This document shows, one piece after another, positions 34,243 through 42,734 of a stretch of DNA of 64,000 nt. The notes beneath the pieces are model-generated. The model did not search any database and was not told where the DNA came from. It worked only from the letters and a program-made list of their open reading frames with translations. This stretch comes from JBFWVJ01 sp050246795 (GTDB lineage Bacteria > Patescibacteriota > Gracilibacteria > JAUYGZ01), in contig JBFWVJ010000005.1 of the NCBI GenBank assembly GCA_050246795.1, forward strand, positions 1 to 64,000. Reading direction: 5' to 3'. The stretch's first letter is position 1; each line of letters starts with the position of its first letter. The translations under genes and the position numbers were made by a program.

Positions 34243-35688
34243 ATGCAGGAATTGGAAGTGATTATCGGGTTGGAAGTCCATGCTCAGGTGGCGACGCAGT
34301 CGAAGCTTTGGTGTGGCTGTAGCAATGATGATTTTGATGCGGAGCCAAATACCTTGGTGTGTCCAGTTTGCACGGGGTATCCAGGAGCTTTGCCGGTGCT
34401 GAATGAAAAGGCGTTGGAGCTAGCGCTGAAGACGGCGTTGGCTTTGAATTGTTCGATTCCTGCACATTCTAAGTTCGATCGGAAGAATTACTTTTATCCG
34501 GATTTGCCGATGGGGTATCAGATTTCGCAATACGACGAGCCCATATCTAAGGACGGGTATTTAGAAGTTGGGACGATTGGGAACAAGGAGACGATTGGGA
34601 AAAGAATCGGGATTACGAGATTGCACTTGGAGAATGATGCGGGGAAGTTGATGCACGAGGGAGAGTGGAGTTTGGTGGATTTCAATCGGTCGGGATCGCC
34701 GCTGATGGAAATTGTGACGGAGCCTGATATGAGAACTCCTGAGGAGGCCAAGGCATTTGCCGAAGAGCTGCAGAAAATTTTGCAGACCATTGGTTCCAGT
34801 GAGGCGAACATGTACAAGGGTCAAATGCGGTTTGATGCGTCGATTTCACTCCGTCCAAAGGGTGAACAAAAATTGTATCCAAGAGCGGAGATCAAAAATC
34901 TCAATTCTTTCCGTTCTCTCGAGTCAGCGCTTCACTTCGAAATCCGAAGACAGCGAAAACTCTGGGAGGAGGGGAAGGCTCCGGACAAAGAAATAACCGT
35001 GGGGTGGATCGAAGAGGAGCAACGAACACAGATGATGCGTGAAAAAGAGTCGGCGGCTGATTATCGGTATTTCCCGGAACCGGATGTCCCACCGTTGGTA
35101 TTGGAAGAACAGTTTGTTGAGGAACTGAGAAAGAGCTTGCCGGAGTTGCCGGCGGTCTATCGGGAACGGCTCATGAAGGAGTATGGATTGAATGAACAAG
35201 AGGCAGAAATAGCAGTGGATCAGATTACCTTGGGTCGGTTTTTTGAGGAGGTGGCGAAAGTCTCTGGTGATGCGAAGCAGGCTCGGACCTTTGTTTTCAA
35301 TATTCTTCTCGGGTTTTTGAAAGAAGATGCGCTTGATGTTTCCAAATCGAAAGTGATGCCTGAGCATGTTATTGAACTCATTCGTTCCGTCAACTCCGGA
35401 AAAATTTCTTCACGAGTGGCGAAGGAAGTCTTGGAAGAAACCTATCTCACCGGCAAAGATCCGCTCGTGATTATTCAGGAAAAAGGGCTGGAGCAGGTGA
35501 GTGATACCGCGGCACTTGAAGGGATTTGCGATCAGGTGTTGGCGGAGAATGCGAAGATCGTTGAAGATTTTAAAAATGGAAAGGAAAAAGCCTTCGCAGC
35601 ATTGATCGGGAAAGTCATGGCGGCGACCAAGGGGCAGGCGAATCCGGGGGTGGTGACGGAAATCTTGAAAAGGCTGATCGCTGGATAA
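34243..35688 (+). CDS. gatB: Asp-tRNA(Asn)/Glu-tRNA(Gln) amidotransferase subunit B
   Basis: GatB is the kinase/tRNA-binding part of the GatCAB complex that makes Gln-tRNA(Gln) or Asn-tRNA(Asn). The 481-residue protein shows EVIIGLEVHAQ, CPVCTGYPGALPVLN, FDRKNYFYPDLPMGYQISQYD, FNRSGSPLMEIVTEPD and the YqeY-type tail (about 330-481). gatA and gatC are not in the window. Residues at about 110-122 (GTIGNKETIGKR), where other GatB proteins have a short loop, are encoded by a copy of the intergenic GACGATTGGGA repeat (34570-34608). Confidence 0.96.
   Translation: MQELEVIIGLEVHAQVATQSKLWCGCSNDDFDAEPNTLVCPVCTGYPGALPVLNEKALELALKTALALNCSIPAHSKFDRKNYFYPDLPMGYQISQYDEPISKDGYLEVGTIGNKETIGKRIGITRLHLENDAGKLMHEGEWSLVDFNRSGSPLMEIVTEPDMRTPEEAKAFAEELQKILQTIGSSEANMYKGQMRFDASISLRPKGEQKLYPRAEIKNLNSFRSLESALHFEIRRQRKLWEEGKAPDKEITVGWIEEEQRTQMMREKESAADYRYFPEPDVPPLVLEEQFVEELRKSLPELPAVYRERLMKEYGLNEQEAEIAVDQITLGRFFEEVAKVSGDAKQARTFVFNILLGFLKEDALDVSKSKVMPEHVIELIRSVNSGKISSRVAKEVLEETYLTGKDPLVIIQEKGLEQVSDTAALEGICDQVLAENAKIVEDFKNGKEKAFAALIGKVMAATKGQANPGVVTEILKRLIAG
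34570..34608. repeat. GACGATTGGGA repeat copy inside gatB
   Basis: Two units of GGGACGATTGGGAA / GAGACGATTGGGAA in frame. Aligned to the nrdA leader array (19306-19339) it matches at 31 of 33 positions before a one-base indel. Confidence 0.85.
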
Positions 35689-35707
35689 TGTTCTCTGGAC
35701 TCCCTTC

Positions 35708-36715
35708 TTATTTCCATCTCAGCCATTCTCCTTGTTCAAAGGAGCTTGCTCCTTCTCGAAAGGGGGCGGGATTGTGGTGGTAGGGGATGGATTCCATAAT
35801 GTTTGATGGATCGGCGAGCTTTATGTGGAATTTTCCAGCAAGATATCGAATGAGCTGTCCACCATTTTTTGAGTCATCGATGAGCAGGCGATTGACCCGG
35901 CTGATGATTTCACCTTCAGACGTGTTTATGCTGATGTCGTCTTTCAGGCTGGGGAAGAGTGATAGGAGGCGTTCAATCATCACAGACTTTTGGAAAGTGT
36001 CACGAGCGCTTGGTTTTCCAGCTTGATTGACCAATCTCTTCTTTTTTCTCTGATCTTTTGGGCAGCAGTACTCAATCAGCCATTGGACAATTCTTCGAAG
36101 GTCTGATCGTTCCCGTGTTTTATTAATCCATTGCTGATTCAGTTCTCGTACGATGACGAGTTCAGAGATGTTTGTTTGGTGTTCAGGGGTAGGTTTTTGA
36201 GGGGGTCCTTTTTGGATGGTGATGCCTCGTTCTTGTTCCAATTTTTCCACTTCTTGAAGCGTGGCGCATAGGGTTGATACGCAGCCTCCTTTGCCCTTTC
36301 CTCCGTCCTGGAGCAGGCGGACTTTGAATTGACCGTGGACTTTCTTCAGGCGAGAGGGTCTTTGGTTGAGGATGACATATTTTTTTCCGGAAAAGCTGAA
36401 AACCCCCTGTTCACCGATGTGAATCTGGTCCACGACGTAGGGTTTTTCGTTCAGTCCTTTCTCAAATTCTGCCATATTTGGAGCTTTATTTGGGAGCCTT
36501 GGATAGGCTTCTTTGAAGAATTGGTGATCCATGAAGAGGGTTACCAACTCCATTCGAGTGCAGGTGACGTTCTTGAGGATCTGGTGGATGATGCTCAGCG
36601 TCTCAGTGTTTTCTTCTGGAAACCTCGCGGCGGTGGCTTTGAGAAACAATTCGTAGACGGGGATGTTTTTGGGGATGCTGATGGCTTTTGGGGTTAATGA
36701 CAAATTTTTGCGCAT
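35708..36715 (-). CDS. Hypothetical protein
   Basis: A 335-residue, Lys/Arg-rich soluble protein with no domain I recognise. Notable parts: ILKNVTCTRMELVTLFMDHQ (about 47-66), a KVRLLQDGGKGKGGCVSTLC segment (about 130-149) with Gly/Lys repeat and two Cys, LNQQWINKTRERSDLRRIVQ, and a C-terminal LIRYLAGKFHIKLADPS. It ends 20 bp from gatB. High basic content would suit nucleic-acid binding, but this is a guess. Confidence 0.65.
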   Translation of the reverse strand: MRKNLSLTPKAISIPKNIPVYELFLKATAARFPEENTETLSIIHQILKNVTCTRMELVTLFMDHQFFKEAYPRLPNKAPNMAEFEKGLNEKPYVVDQIHIGEQGVFSFSGKKYVILNQRPSRLKKVHGQFKVRLLQDGGKGKGGCVSTLCATLQEVEKLEQERGITIQKGPPQKPTPEHQTNISELVIVRELNQQWINKTRERSDLRRIVQWLIEYCCPKDQRKKKRLVNQAGKPSARDTFQKSVMIERLLSLFPSLKDDISINTSEGEIISRVNRLLIDDSKNGGQLIRYLAGKFHIKLADPSNIMESIPYHHNPAPFREGASSFEQGEWLRWK

Positions 36716-36812
36716 AATAGGGGTGTTATTTTTCTTTTGTCAACCAGAACTCTTGATACATTTTTTTGTTCACAGTAGATTTTGGTATGATGGGAGCGAT
36801 AAAAAATATCCC

Positions 36813-37079
36813 ATGGAAGGACTTTGGGCTACATCTGCGGACGTGTTGAATATGTCACTGGCGATTGGTGTGGGAGCCGTGTGTTTTTTGCTCTTGTTTG
36901 TGTTGTTTTATGTGATCTTGATCCTTCGAGATGTGAGCTACACGACGAAGAGTGTTCGCGATACGGCGGATACGATTCACAATTATGTCCAGACTCCGGT
37001 ACGGGTGGCGATGGATATTTTTAAGGGCGTGCAGGATGTGATGGGATGGGTGGAGAAGAAGACGGGGAAGAAGAAATAG
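36813..37079 (+). CDS. Small single-pass membrane protein
   Basis: An 88-residue protein from the ATG at 36813 (MEGLWATSADVLNMSLAIG). One long membrane helix (about 12-36: AIGVGAVCFLLLFVLFYVILI) is followed by an amphipathic stretch (TTKSVRDTADTIHNYVQTP) and a basic end (EKKTGKKK). It resembles DUF948-type membrane-helix proteins in layout only. The frame is open further upstream but not supported. A TGGTATGAT extended -10-like element lies 24 bp upstream. Possibly co-transcribed with recO, 49 bp downstream. Confidence 0.65.
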   Translation: MEGLWATSADVLNMSLAIGVGAVCFLLLFVLFYVILILRDVSYTTKSVRDTADTIHNYVQTPVRVAMDIFKGVQDVMGWVEKKTGKKK

Positions 37080-37125
37080 CTTTTTAGCTTTTTAGGAGTT
37101 AGCTTCTTAGGGCTTCTTAGAGATA
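37080..37125. repeat. AGCTTCTTAG minisatellite between membrane protein and recO
   Basis: About four 10-bp units (AGCTTTTTAG, AGCTTTTTAG, TTAGCTTCTTAG, GGCTTCTTAG) fill almost the whole gap before the recO ATG. Confidence 0.8.
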
Positions 37126-37128
37126 TTT

Positions 37129-37824
37129 ATGAAGTTTATTCACGACGAAGGAGTAGTGCTGAGGAAATATGATATAGGAGAGAAAGATGAGGTCGTGGTT
37201 CTTTTGACGAAACATCATGGCAAGATGGTTTTTGTGGCGCGTGGGAGCAGGGATCCGAAGAGTCGGAAGGCGGGAGCCTTACAACTTTTCAATACCATTG
37301 CTTTTCAGGCAAGAGTTGGAAGAGGAAAACTTCCCTACCTGGAACAGGTAAAGTCCTTAAACTCACGGAGTTTTTCGATTGTGGGGTCTGAGTCGTTGGA
37401 TGCTTTTTATCGAGCATCTGAGATGTTGAAATTGACTGATTCTTTTATACAAGAATCACAATCTGTACAAAATGTTTATGAAGATTTGAACTTGGCACTT
37501 GATCATATTTCTCAGAGTTCGGTGGTTTTCATTTTCTGGATCCGATTACTTCAGGACTTCGGGGCCCTGCCTGATTGGTCCAGCTGTTGTATATGCCATG
37601 AAGCCTTGTCTCTTGATGCCCCTCTTGTTTTTTCTTCTGAGAATAAGGGCTTTGCCCATCAGGCTTGTTTGTCTTTTCAGTCTCCACGGGTGGAGCCTTC
37701 TGTGATAAAGTTGATGTCCTTTTATCAGAGGGCTGAGATGAATGATTCGCTTCGAGTCATTGTGAAAGAGCCTTTGCTGCAGCTGGTTCGTCAGACCTTA
37801 CAAGAAATTCAACTTCATCACTAA
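37129..37824 (+). CDS. recO: DNA repair protein RecO
   Basis: RecO loads RecA on SSB-coated DNA in the RecFOR pathway. The 231-residue protein has the N-terminal OB-fold (DEGVVLRKYDIGEKDEVVVL, TKHHGKMVFVARGSRDPKS), a helical part, and a Cys-rich zinc-like site in the C-terminal domain (SSCCICHEAL, HQACLSF). Length fits the family. It ends 3 bp before the epmA start, so the pair is likely co-transcribed. Confidence 0.92.
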   Translation: MKFIHDEGVVLRKYDIGEKDEVVVLLTKHHGKMVFVARGSRDPKSRKAGALQLFNTIAFQARVGRGKLPYLEQVKSLNSRSFSIVGSESLDAFYRASEMLKLTDSFIQESQSVQNVYEDLNLALDHISQSSVVFIFWIRLLQDFGALPDWSSCCICHEALSLDAPLVFSSENKGFAHQACLSFQSPRVEPSVIKLMSFYQRAEMNDSLRVIVKEPLLQLVRQTLQEIQLHH

Positions 37825-37827
37825 TGT

Positions 37828-38928
37828 ATGCAAAATTGGCAAGCGATCCGCGACGGGAAACTCGAAAAGGAAACGTTCATTCAACGAGCTCGTATTCTCG
37901 ACCTGATCCGTGAATGGTTTCGCAAGGAAGGATTTTTGGAGGTTGAGACACCACTTATGGTGAAGCATCCCGGGATGGAGCCTCATCTCAATCTGTTTTC
38001 ATCTCAATTCGTCTCTGAAGACGGTCAGTATTCTGACAAGCGCTATTTGCACACGTCTCCCGAGTATTCGATGAAGAAATTGTTAGGGGCTGGATTTGAC
38101 AAGATTTTTCAGCTGACCAAGGTGTTCCGAAATGGGGAACTGGGCAATGCAGATTTTTTGGGGTGTACGGGTGGTAAGGCTGGTGAAGTGAATTACTGTG
38201 TGCAGCCCTTGGGCGAAAACGAAAGTCGACACAATCCCGAATTCACCATGCTGGAGTGGTACAGGGGAAATGCTGGGTATGAAAATATCATGGATGACTG
38301 TGAGTCTATGTTCAAATATATTGTTCAGTATTTGCCTCGAGAAGCTGTTCCAACATCAATTCGACAGCTCGTAGAAGGGGAGTGGGAGCGTTTGTCGGTG
38401 AAGGAAGCTTTCCAGCGGTATGCTGGGCTTGATCTCGATTCTCTTCGCGAAGAAAAAGACTTACGTGCAGCCGTCGAGAAAAAAGGCTATGAGCTTGGTG
38501 TTCACTACACGTGGGATGATTTGTTCTTCTTAATCCTTTTGAATGAAATTGAGCCGCATTTAGGAAAAGAGAAACCTCAGTTTTTGATCGATTACCCGGC
38601 CAGTCAGGCGGCGTTGGCTCGGAAAAAGGCTGATGATCCATTTTATGCCGAACGATTTGAACTGTATATCAATGGTTTGGAACTCTGTAACGCCTTCGGC
38701 GAGCTGGTGGATCCTGTCGAACAACGCAAGCGTTTGGAAGAAGAATGGCAGCAGCGGAAAGACATGGGGAAGGAAACCTATCCTCTGGATGAGATGTTTC
38801 TCGAAGCTTTGAAGACCATGCCTCCGAGTGGGGGAAATGCTTTGGGGATTGATCGGCTCGTGATGGTGCTCCTGGGAAAGAAGTCGATTGAGGAGGTACT
38901 GCTGTTTCCCTGGGGGGATGTTTCTTAA
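37828..38928 (+). CDS. epmA: EF-P--(R)-beta-lysine ligase EpmA
   Basis: EpmA (PoxA/GenX) is a class II lysyl-tRNA-synthetase paralogue that attaches beta-lysine to the conserved Lys of elongation factor P. The 366 residues cover only the catalytic domain; the anticodon-binding OB domain of LysRS is absent. Motif 2 (KVFRNGELG) and motif 3 (GNALGIDRLVMVLL) are present, with HNPEFTMLEWY. Its substrate EF-P (44773) and a KamA/EpmB partner (46277) are close by. The stop shares four bases with the convergent coiled-coil gene. Confidence 0.92.
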   Translation: MQNWQAIRDGKLEKETFIQRARILDLIREWFRKEGFLEVETPLMVKHPGMEPHLNLFSSQFVSEDGQYSDKRYLHTSPEYSMKKLLGAGFDKIFQLTKVFRNGELGNADFLGCTGGKAGEVNYCVQPLGENESRHNPEFTMLEWYRGNAGYENIMDDCESMFKYIVQYLPREAVPTSIRQLVEGEWERLSVKEAFQRYAGLDLDSLREEKDLRAAVEKKGYELGVHYTWDDLFFLILLNEIEPHLGKEKPQFLIDYPASQAALARKKADDPFYAERFELYINGLELCNAFGELVDPVEQRKRLEEEWQQRKDMGKETYPLDEMFLEALKTMPPSGGNALGIDRLVMVLLGKKSIEEVLLFPWGDVS

Positions 38929-40100
38929 GTCGAGCATTTTTCTGAGGTTCTTTGGATTTTTCCAACAACATAGTCGACCACTCGACTTGTTCCGAGTTTT
39001 TTCGGTAGAGTGATAAGTCTCGTTCCGACACTATGTGCTTGATTTTTATAATGTTGATATGATGAGTGAGATGAGGTTGCGGCGTTGAAGACTACATAAT
39101 CACAGACGGGGAGTTCGTTTCTCTGGTCGCCGTCCCTTGTGATCACTCGAGCCCCGGCTTTTTCTAGTGCTTCGACGCTCTTCTTGCTAATCTCCTCATG
39201 TCTTCCCATTCCGAAGATATAGGTGATTTTTAGTCCTTTGAGTGGCATCAAGTTTGCAGTTTCCGAACTCGAAGAAATCTTCGATGCCAAGCTTTCAGCA
39301 GAAATGGCAGTTCGTTCTGACTTTCGATGACTTTTCGTTGATTCAAGTGTGCTGAGGATGGCGGCTCTAATTCCCTCTCCTCGTTTTAAGAGCTCATCCA
39401 ATTCGCGGATTTCTGATTTGATTTGTTGGAGTTCGCGTTGAGTTTGCACGATCTCATCCTTTCGTTGTGCTTCTTCTTCGAGCAGTTTCAGGAGGGCAGT
39501 GTCTTGTTTTTTTAACACTTCTCGATTCTGTTGTAATCGAATCATGTCCGGTGAAGTGTGTTGATAATGCATTATTTTCTCATGTCGGCTTCGCAGACTT
39601 CTGGCAGTATGGGCGACACTGATGTCGAACGCTGGATTTTGTAATAGCTCTCCATAGTTCTTTAGTTTTTTTTTGATTTCTAGGAGTCCTTCCAAGGTTT
39701 TCATCTGGACTAAAAACCGATCTATGGAACTTGCTTCGGCTCCGAGAGTATCGGGAATGGGGCTGGTTTTTAGAAATGCCTCAAGATCCGTGTAGAAACT
39801 GATTTCAAGTTCTTGAAAGGCTTGGTTTGCTTCTTGTTCAGCTTTGATGACATGCGAAAAAGCCGAATTTCTTCGGTCAGATTTTTGCTTTAGATCTTTT
39901 TTGATTTGCTTCAGTGAGGCTTCCATTTCGCTCAATCTTTGTCCAAGTCTTTTTTCCTTTAACTTTCCAGTTAGTGACTCTTTTCTTGTTTTCAGCTCAG
40001 CAAGCGTGTGGCTGACTTCTGATTGAAGACGTCGGAGTTCTGCACGACCAGATTGTTCTATCTGAGGTTGATCTGGAAAGGATGGAGCTTTAGTTTCCAT
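38925..40100 (-). CDS. Coiled-coil protein with DUF2325-like C-terminal domain
   Basis: A 391-residue protein. Residues about 15-260 are long charged coiled-coil (SEVSHTLAELKTRKESL, EEEAQRKDEIVQTQRELQQI). The last ~100 residues (LKITYIFGMGRHEEISKK, VEALEKAGARVITRDG, VCDYVVFNAATSSHSSYQHY) follow the pattern of DUF2325: a start strand, a Gly-rich turn, a helix, a central D and a conserved SH before a helix. DUF2325 proteins are of unknown function and often occur next to polyamine or nucleotide-stress genes. The assignment is by motif only. Confidence 0.65.
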   Translation of the reverse strand: METKAPSFPDQPQIEQSGRAELRRLQSEVSHTLAELKTRKESLTGKLKEKRLGQRLSEMEASLKQIKKDLKQKSDRRNSAFSHVIKAEQEANQAFQELEISFYTDLEAFLKTSPIPDTLGAEASSIDRFLVQMKTLEGLLEIKKKLKNYGELLQNPAFDISVAHTARSLRSRHEKIMHYQHTSPDMIRLQQNREVLKKQDTALLKLLEEEAQRKDEIVQTQRELQQIKSEIRELDELLKRGEGIRAAILSTLESTKSHRKSERTAISAESLASKISSSSETANLMPLKGLKITYIFGMGRHEEISKKSVEALEKAGARVITRDGDQRNELPVCDYVVFNAATSSHSSYQHYKNQAHSVGTRLITLPKKLGTSRVVDYVVGKIQRTSEKCST

Positions 40101-40214
40101 TGATTTTTTAAGCTCGCGTATTTTATGCGACTTTCCTCACAAAACAAGCGTTGTTGAGCTTGTTGGACAACTGAGGATGGTTACTGAGCGTTATGTCCAC
40201 ATGTGAGAAATATT

Positions 40215-41669
40215 TCAGGACTTTTCGCCCATATTCTTCTTGGTATCTTTCCAGATCTTATCGATATTGACTCGGTAGAGGTTGTGATACCGTTCGAGTT
40301 CTTCCGGAGCAGCCATTTTGAGGACGTCGAGTTCGGGGGCGAACATTTCGCTGTAGCGATCTCGTCGACGGATCATTTTGTGGGTGCCGTCTTCGTAGAC
40401 CATGATCATGGGGGCGCGTTTGATCGTGTTGAAATTGCTGCTCATCACTTGTGAATAGGCTCCTACATCCATCGCCATCAGCACATCGCCTTCTTCCAGC
40501 TTGGGCATCATGATGTCTTTGCGGAGGATGTCCCAGCAGTCGCAGGTATTACCAGCGATGGTCACCATTTCGGTTCGTCGTTTGTTGAGTTTGGAAGCCG
40601 GTAAGATGTCATACTTGATACTTTCCTGGATGAGGGCGTCTGGGATGAAGTTGTAGGTCGACCCATCGGCGATGATCATTTTTTTTCTTTTCCCCAATCG
40701 TTTTCGTGAGATCACCCGCATCAGTCCCATGCCTGCGTTGAGCACGATGCTTTTTCCAGGTTCGAAGATGAGGCGAAAGGGTTGAAGATTGTTTTTTGAG
40801 ACCAGCTTATTGAAATACTCAGGAAAATCAGCCATGGCTTCGATGGGAAAGGCGTGCTCGTCTCCGATCGCCGCCGGGAATCCACCTCCCAGTGAAACGG
40901 TTTTAACCCGAATGTCTCTCATTTGGCATTCCTTTACCAGGCGGATCATCGATCGCAAGGCGGCTTTGAATACCCGCTGGTTTTTCACGTATCCGCCCAT
41001 GAAATGAAATCCTTGGAATTGCAGGAAAGGACTTTTGCAGGCGCTGTCGATTGCTTTGTGGATGTACTGAATCGGTATTCCGTATTTATTTTCTTTGGTC
41101 GAGTAGCTCCCGATTTCCAGCATGGGATTCACACGTATGACCACATCGATGTACTTGCGAAGTTTTTTGGCGGTGCTGGCGATACGCTCCAGATCTTCGA
41201 AGCTATCGACGGTGATCGATTGAACGGCGATCTTCGCGGCGAAGTGAATGTCTTGTTCGGTTTTGTGGAGGTTCGTAAAGGTCAGTTGTCGTGGTTCAAA
41301 GTCGGCCAGAAGTCCCAGGATGAGTTCTCCCACACTGGAGCAATCCAGTTCAAATCCTTCTTCGCGGACGATGCGGAGGATTTCGAGGTTGCTGTTGCAT
41401 TTTACGGCGTATTGGAGGCCGAAGTTGGGAAAGACTTTTTTGAAGCGACGGAGTCGACGCCGGATTTCACTTTCCACCATCACATAGACCGAAGTGCCGT
41501 ACTTTTGGATGAGGCGGTCGACGGGGATTTCCTCGATGCAGAGCATGCCTCGTTGGTCCTGCCCCAGGAATTCATCCCATCGCTCTCGTGCGTACATGTG
41601 AGAGAGTGATTTGACCTGGGGTTTGAAGACCTTCTTTCGTCGTTTTTTTACAGCTTTTTCTTGTTTCAT
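40215..41669 (-). CDS. Fold-III PLP decarboxylase (arginine/DAP/ornithine type)
   Basis: A 484-residue alanine-racemase-fold decarboxylase. PLP lysine K90 is in LQYAVKCNSN. Then come GGGFP (phosphate/PLP loop), EPGKS and GNTCDCWDIL with the catalytic Cys of the C-terminal barrel. The substrate cannot be read directly: motifs fit diaminopimelate, ornithine or arginine. Its start overlaps the deoxyhypusine-synthase-like gene by 4 bp, and an agmatinase-like gene is divergent next door, which favours a polyamine role (arginine to agmatine). A basic N-terminal tail (KKRRKK) is unusual. Confidence 0.88.
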   Translation of the reverse strand: MKQEKAVKKRRKKVFKPQVKSLSHMYARERWDEFLGQDQRGMLCIEEIPVDRLIQKYGTSVYVMVESEIRRRLRRFKKVFPNFGLQYAVKCNSNLEILRIVREEGFELDCSSVGELILGLLADFEPRQLTFTNLHKTEQDIHFAAKIAVQSITVDSFEDLERIASTAKKLRKYIDVVIRVNPMLEIGSYSTKENKYGIPIQYIHKAIDSACKSPFLQFQGFHFMGGYVKNQRVFKAALRSMIRLVKECQMRDIRVKTVSLGGGFPAAIGDEHAFPIEAMADFPEYFNKLVSKNNLQPFRLIFEPGKSIVLNAGMGLMRVISRKRLGKRKKMIIADGSTYNFIPDALIQESIKYDILPASKLNKRRTEMVTIAGNTCDCWDILRKDIMMPKLEEGDVLMAMDVGAYSQVMSSNFNTIKRAPMIMVYEDGTHKMIRRRDRYSEMFAPELDVLKMAAPEELERYHNLYRVNIDKIWKDTKKNMGEKS

Positions 41670-42631
41670 TGCCCGAGTACGTAATGGAAGATAAGGGGGG
41701 CGACGATGGTCGCATCAGAGTTAATCATGAATTTTGGGGTGTCGACATCGAGTTTCCCCCAGGTGATTTTTTCGCTGGGAACGGCTCCTGAATAGGATCC
41801 ATAAGAAGTGGTTGAATCACCGATCTGGGCAAAGTAGCCCCAGAATTTTACCTCTCGCTCCATATCCTGGATGAGCATCGGGACGACGCAGATCGGGAAA
41901 TCTCCCGCTATCCCACCGGCGATTTGGAAAAAGCCGATCGAGTGCTCTTTTTGGGTTTCGGTATACCAATCCGCCAACAAGGCCATTTGCTCGAAACCGC
42001 TCTTGATGACGTGGTATCCGGAAAGGAGTCCGTCCATGACCATCGAGACGTAGATGTTTCCGAAGGTGCAGTCTTCGAATCCTGGAGAAAAAATCGGAAT
42101 GTTTTTCTCACACGCTGCAACGACCCAGCTGTCCTTTGGGTCGATCTGATATGAAGGTTCCAGTGCTTTGCTGCGAATCAGTTCGTAAAAGAGTTCGTAG
42201 GGGAAGTATCGCTTGCCATTCTTGTCGGCTTCCTGGAGGAGCGGGAGAAGGGCTTTTTGGATCCTGCGGAAGGCTTCTTCTTCGGGAATACAGGTATCCG
42301 TTACCCGGTTTAAGCTTTCGTCATAGAGTTTTTTTTCATCCGCGTTGGTCAAGTCGCGGTAGTTGGGGATCATTCGATAGAAATCGTGCGCCACGAGATT
42401 GTAGATGTCTTCTTCGAGATTGTTTGCGCTGCAGGAGATGGCATGGATTTTATCCTGTCGAATCATTTCAGCCAGGCTCAGTCCCAGTTCGGCGGTGCTC
42501 ATCGCCCCTCCCATCGCCAAAAACATTTTCCCTCCTTTTTCCAAATGCTCTTTCCAGCCTCGTGCTGCATCGCGGGTTTCGCGGGCATTGAAATGACGGA
42601 AATGGTGGTCCATGAATTGTGAAATGTTCAT
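41666..42631 (-). CDS. Deoxyhypusine-synthase-like protein
   Basis: The 321-residue protein belongs to the DHS family, which moves an aminobutyl group from spermidine to an acceptor. The NAD-fold signatures are LAMGGAMSTAELGLSLAE, CSANNLEEDIYNLVAHDFY, IFSPGFEDCTFGN and AQIGDSTTSYGSYSGAVP. The catalytic Lys equivalent (human K329) is K293 in ITWGKL. No eIF5A substrate exists in bacteria, so homologues are thought to make homospermidine or aminopropyl/agmatine derivatives. It forms an overlapping pair with the decarboxylase. Confidence 0.88.
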   Translation of the reverse strand: MNISQFMDHHFRHFNARETRDAARGWKEHLEKGGKMFLAMGGAMSTAELGLSLAEMIRQDKIHAISCSANNLEEDIYNLVAHDFYRMIPNYRDLTNADEKKLYDESLNRVTDTCIPEEEAFRRIQKALLPLLQEADKNGKRYFPYELFYELIRSKALEPSYQIDPKDSWVVAACEKNIPIFSPGFEDCTFGNIYVSMVMDGLLSGYHVIKSGFEQMALLADWYTETQKEHSIGFFQIAGGIAGDFPICVVPMLIQDMEREVKFWGYFAQIGDSTTSYGSYSGAVPSEKITWGKLDVDTPKFMINSDATIVAPLIFHYVLGQ

Positions 42632-42734
42632 GAGTGCTCGGGTTAAAAATAACGATCATCATTGTACAGGTTTTTGTTTTCAGTGCGAGCGTATTTTTTG
42701 TATGATGCACCTGAAATATTCGCTGTCATTTTTT

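Noticed and set aside
41666..42631. Hypusination of EF-P by the DHS-like protein
   Set aside because: EF-P here is of the EpmA-type and hypusine synthesis is not known in bacteria; a polyamine substrate is more likely.
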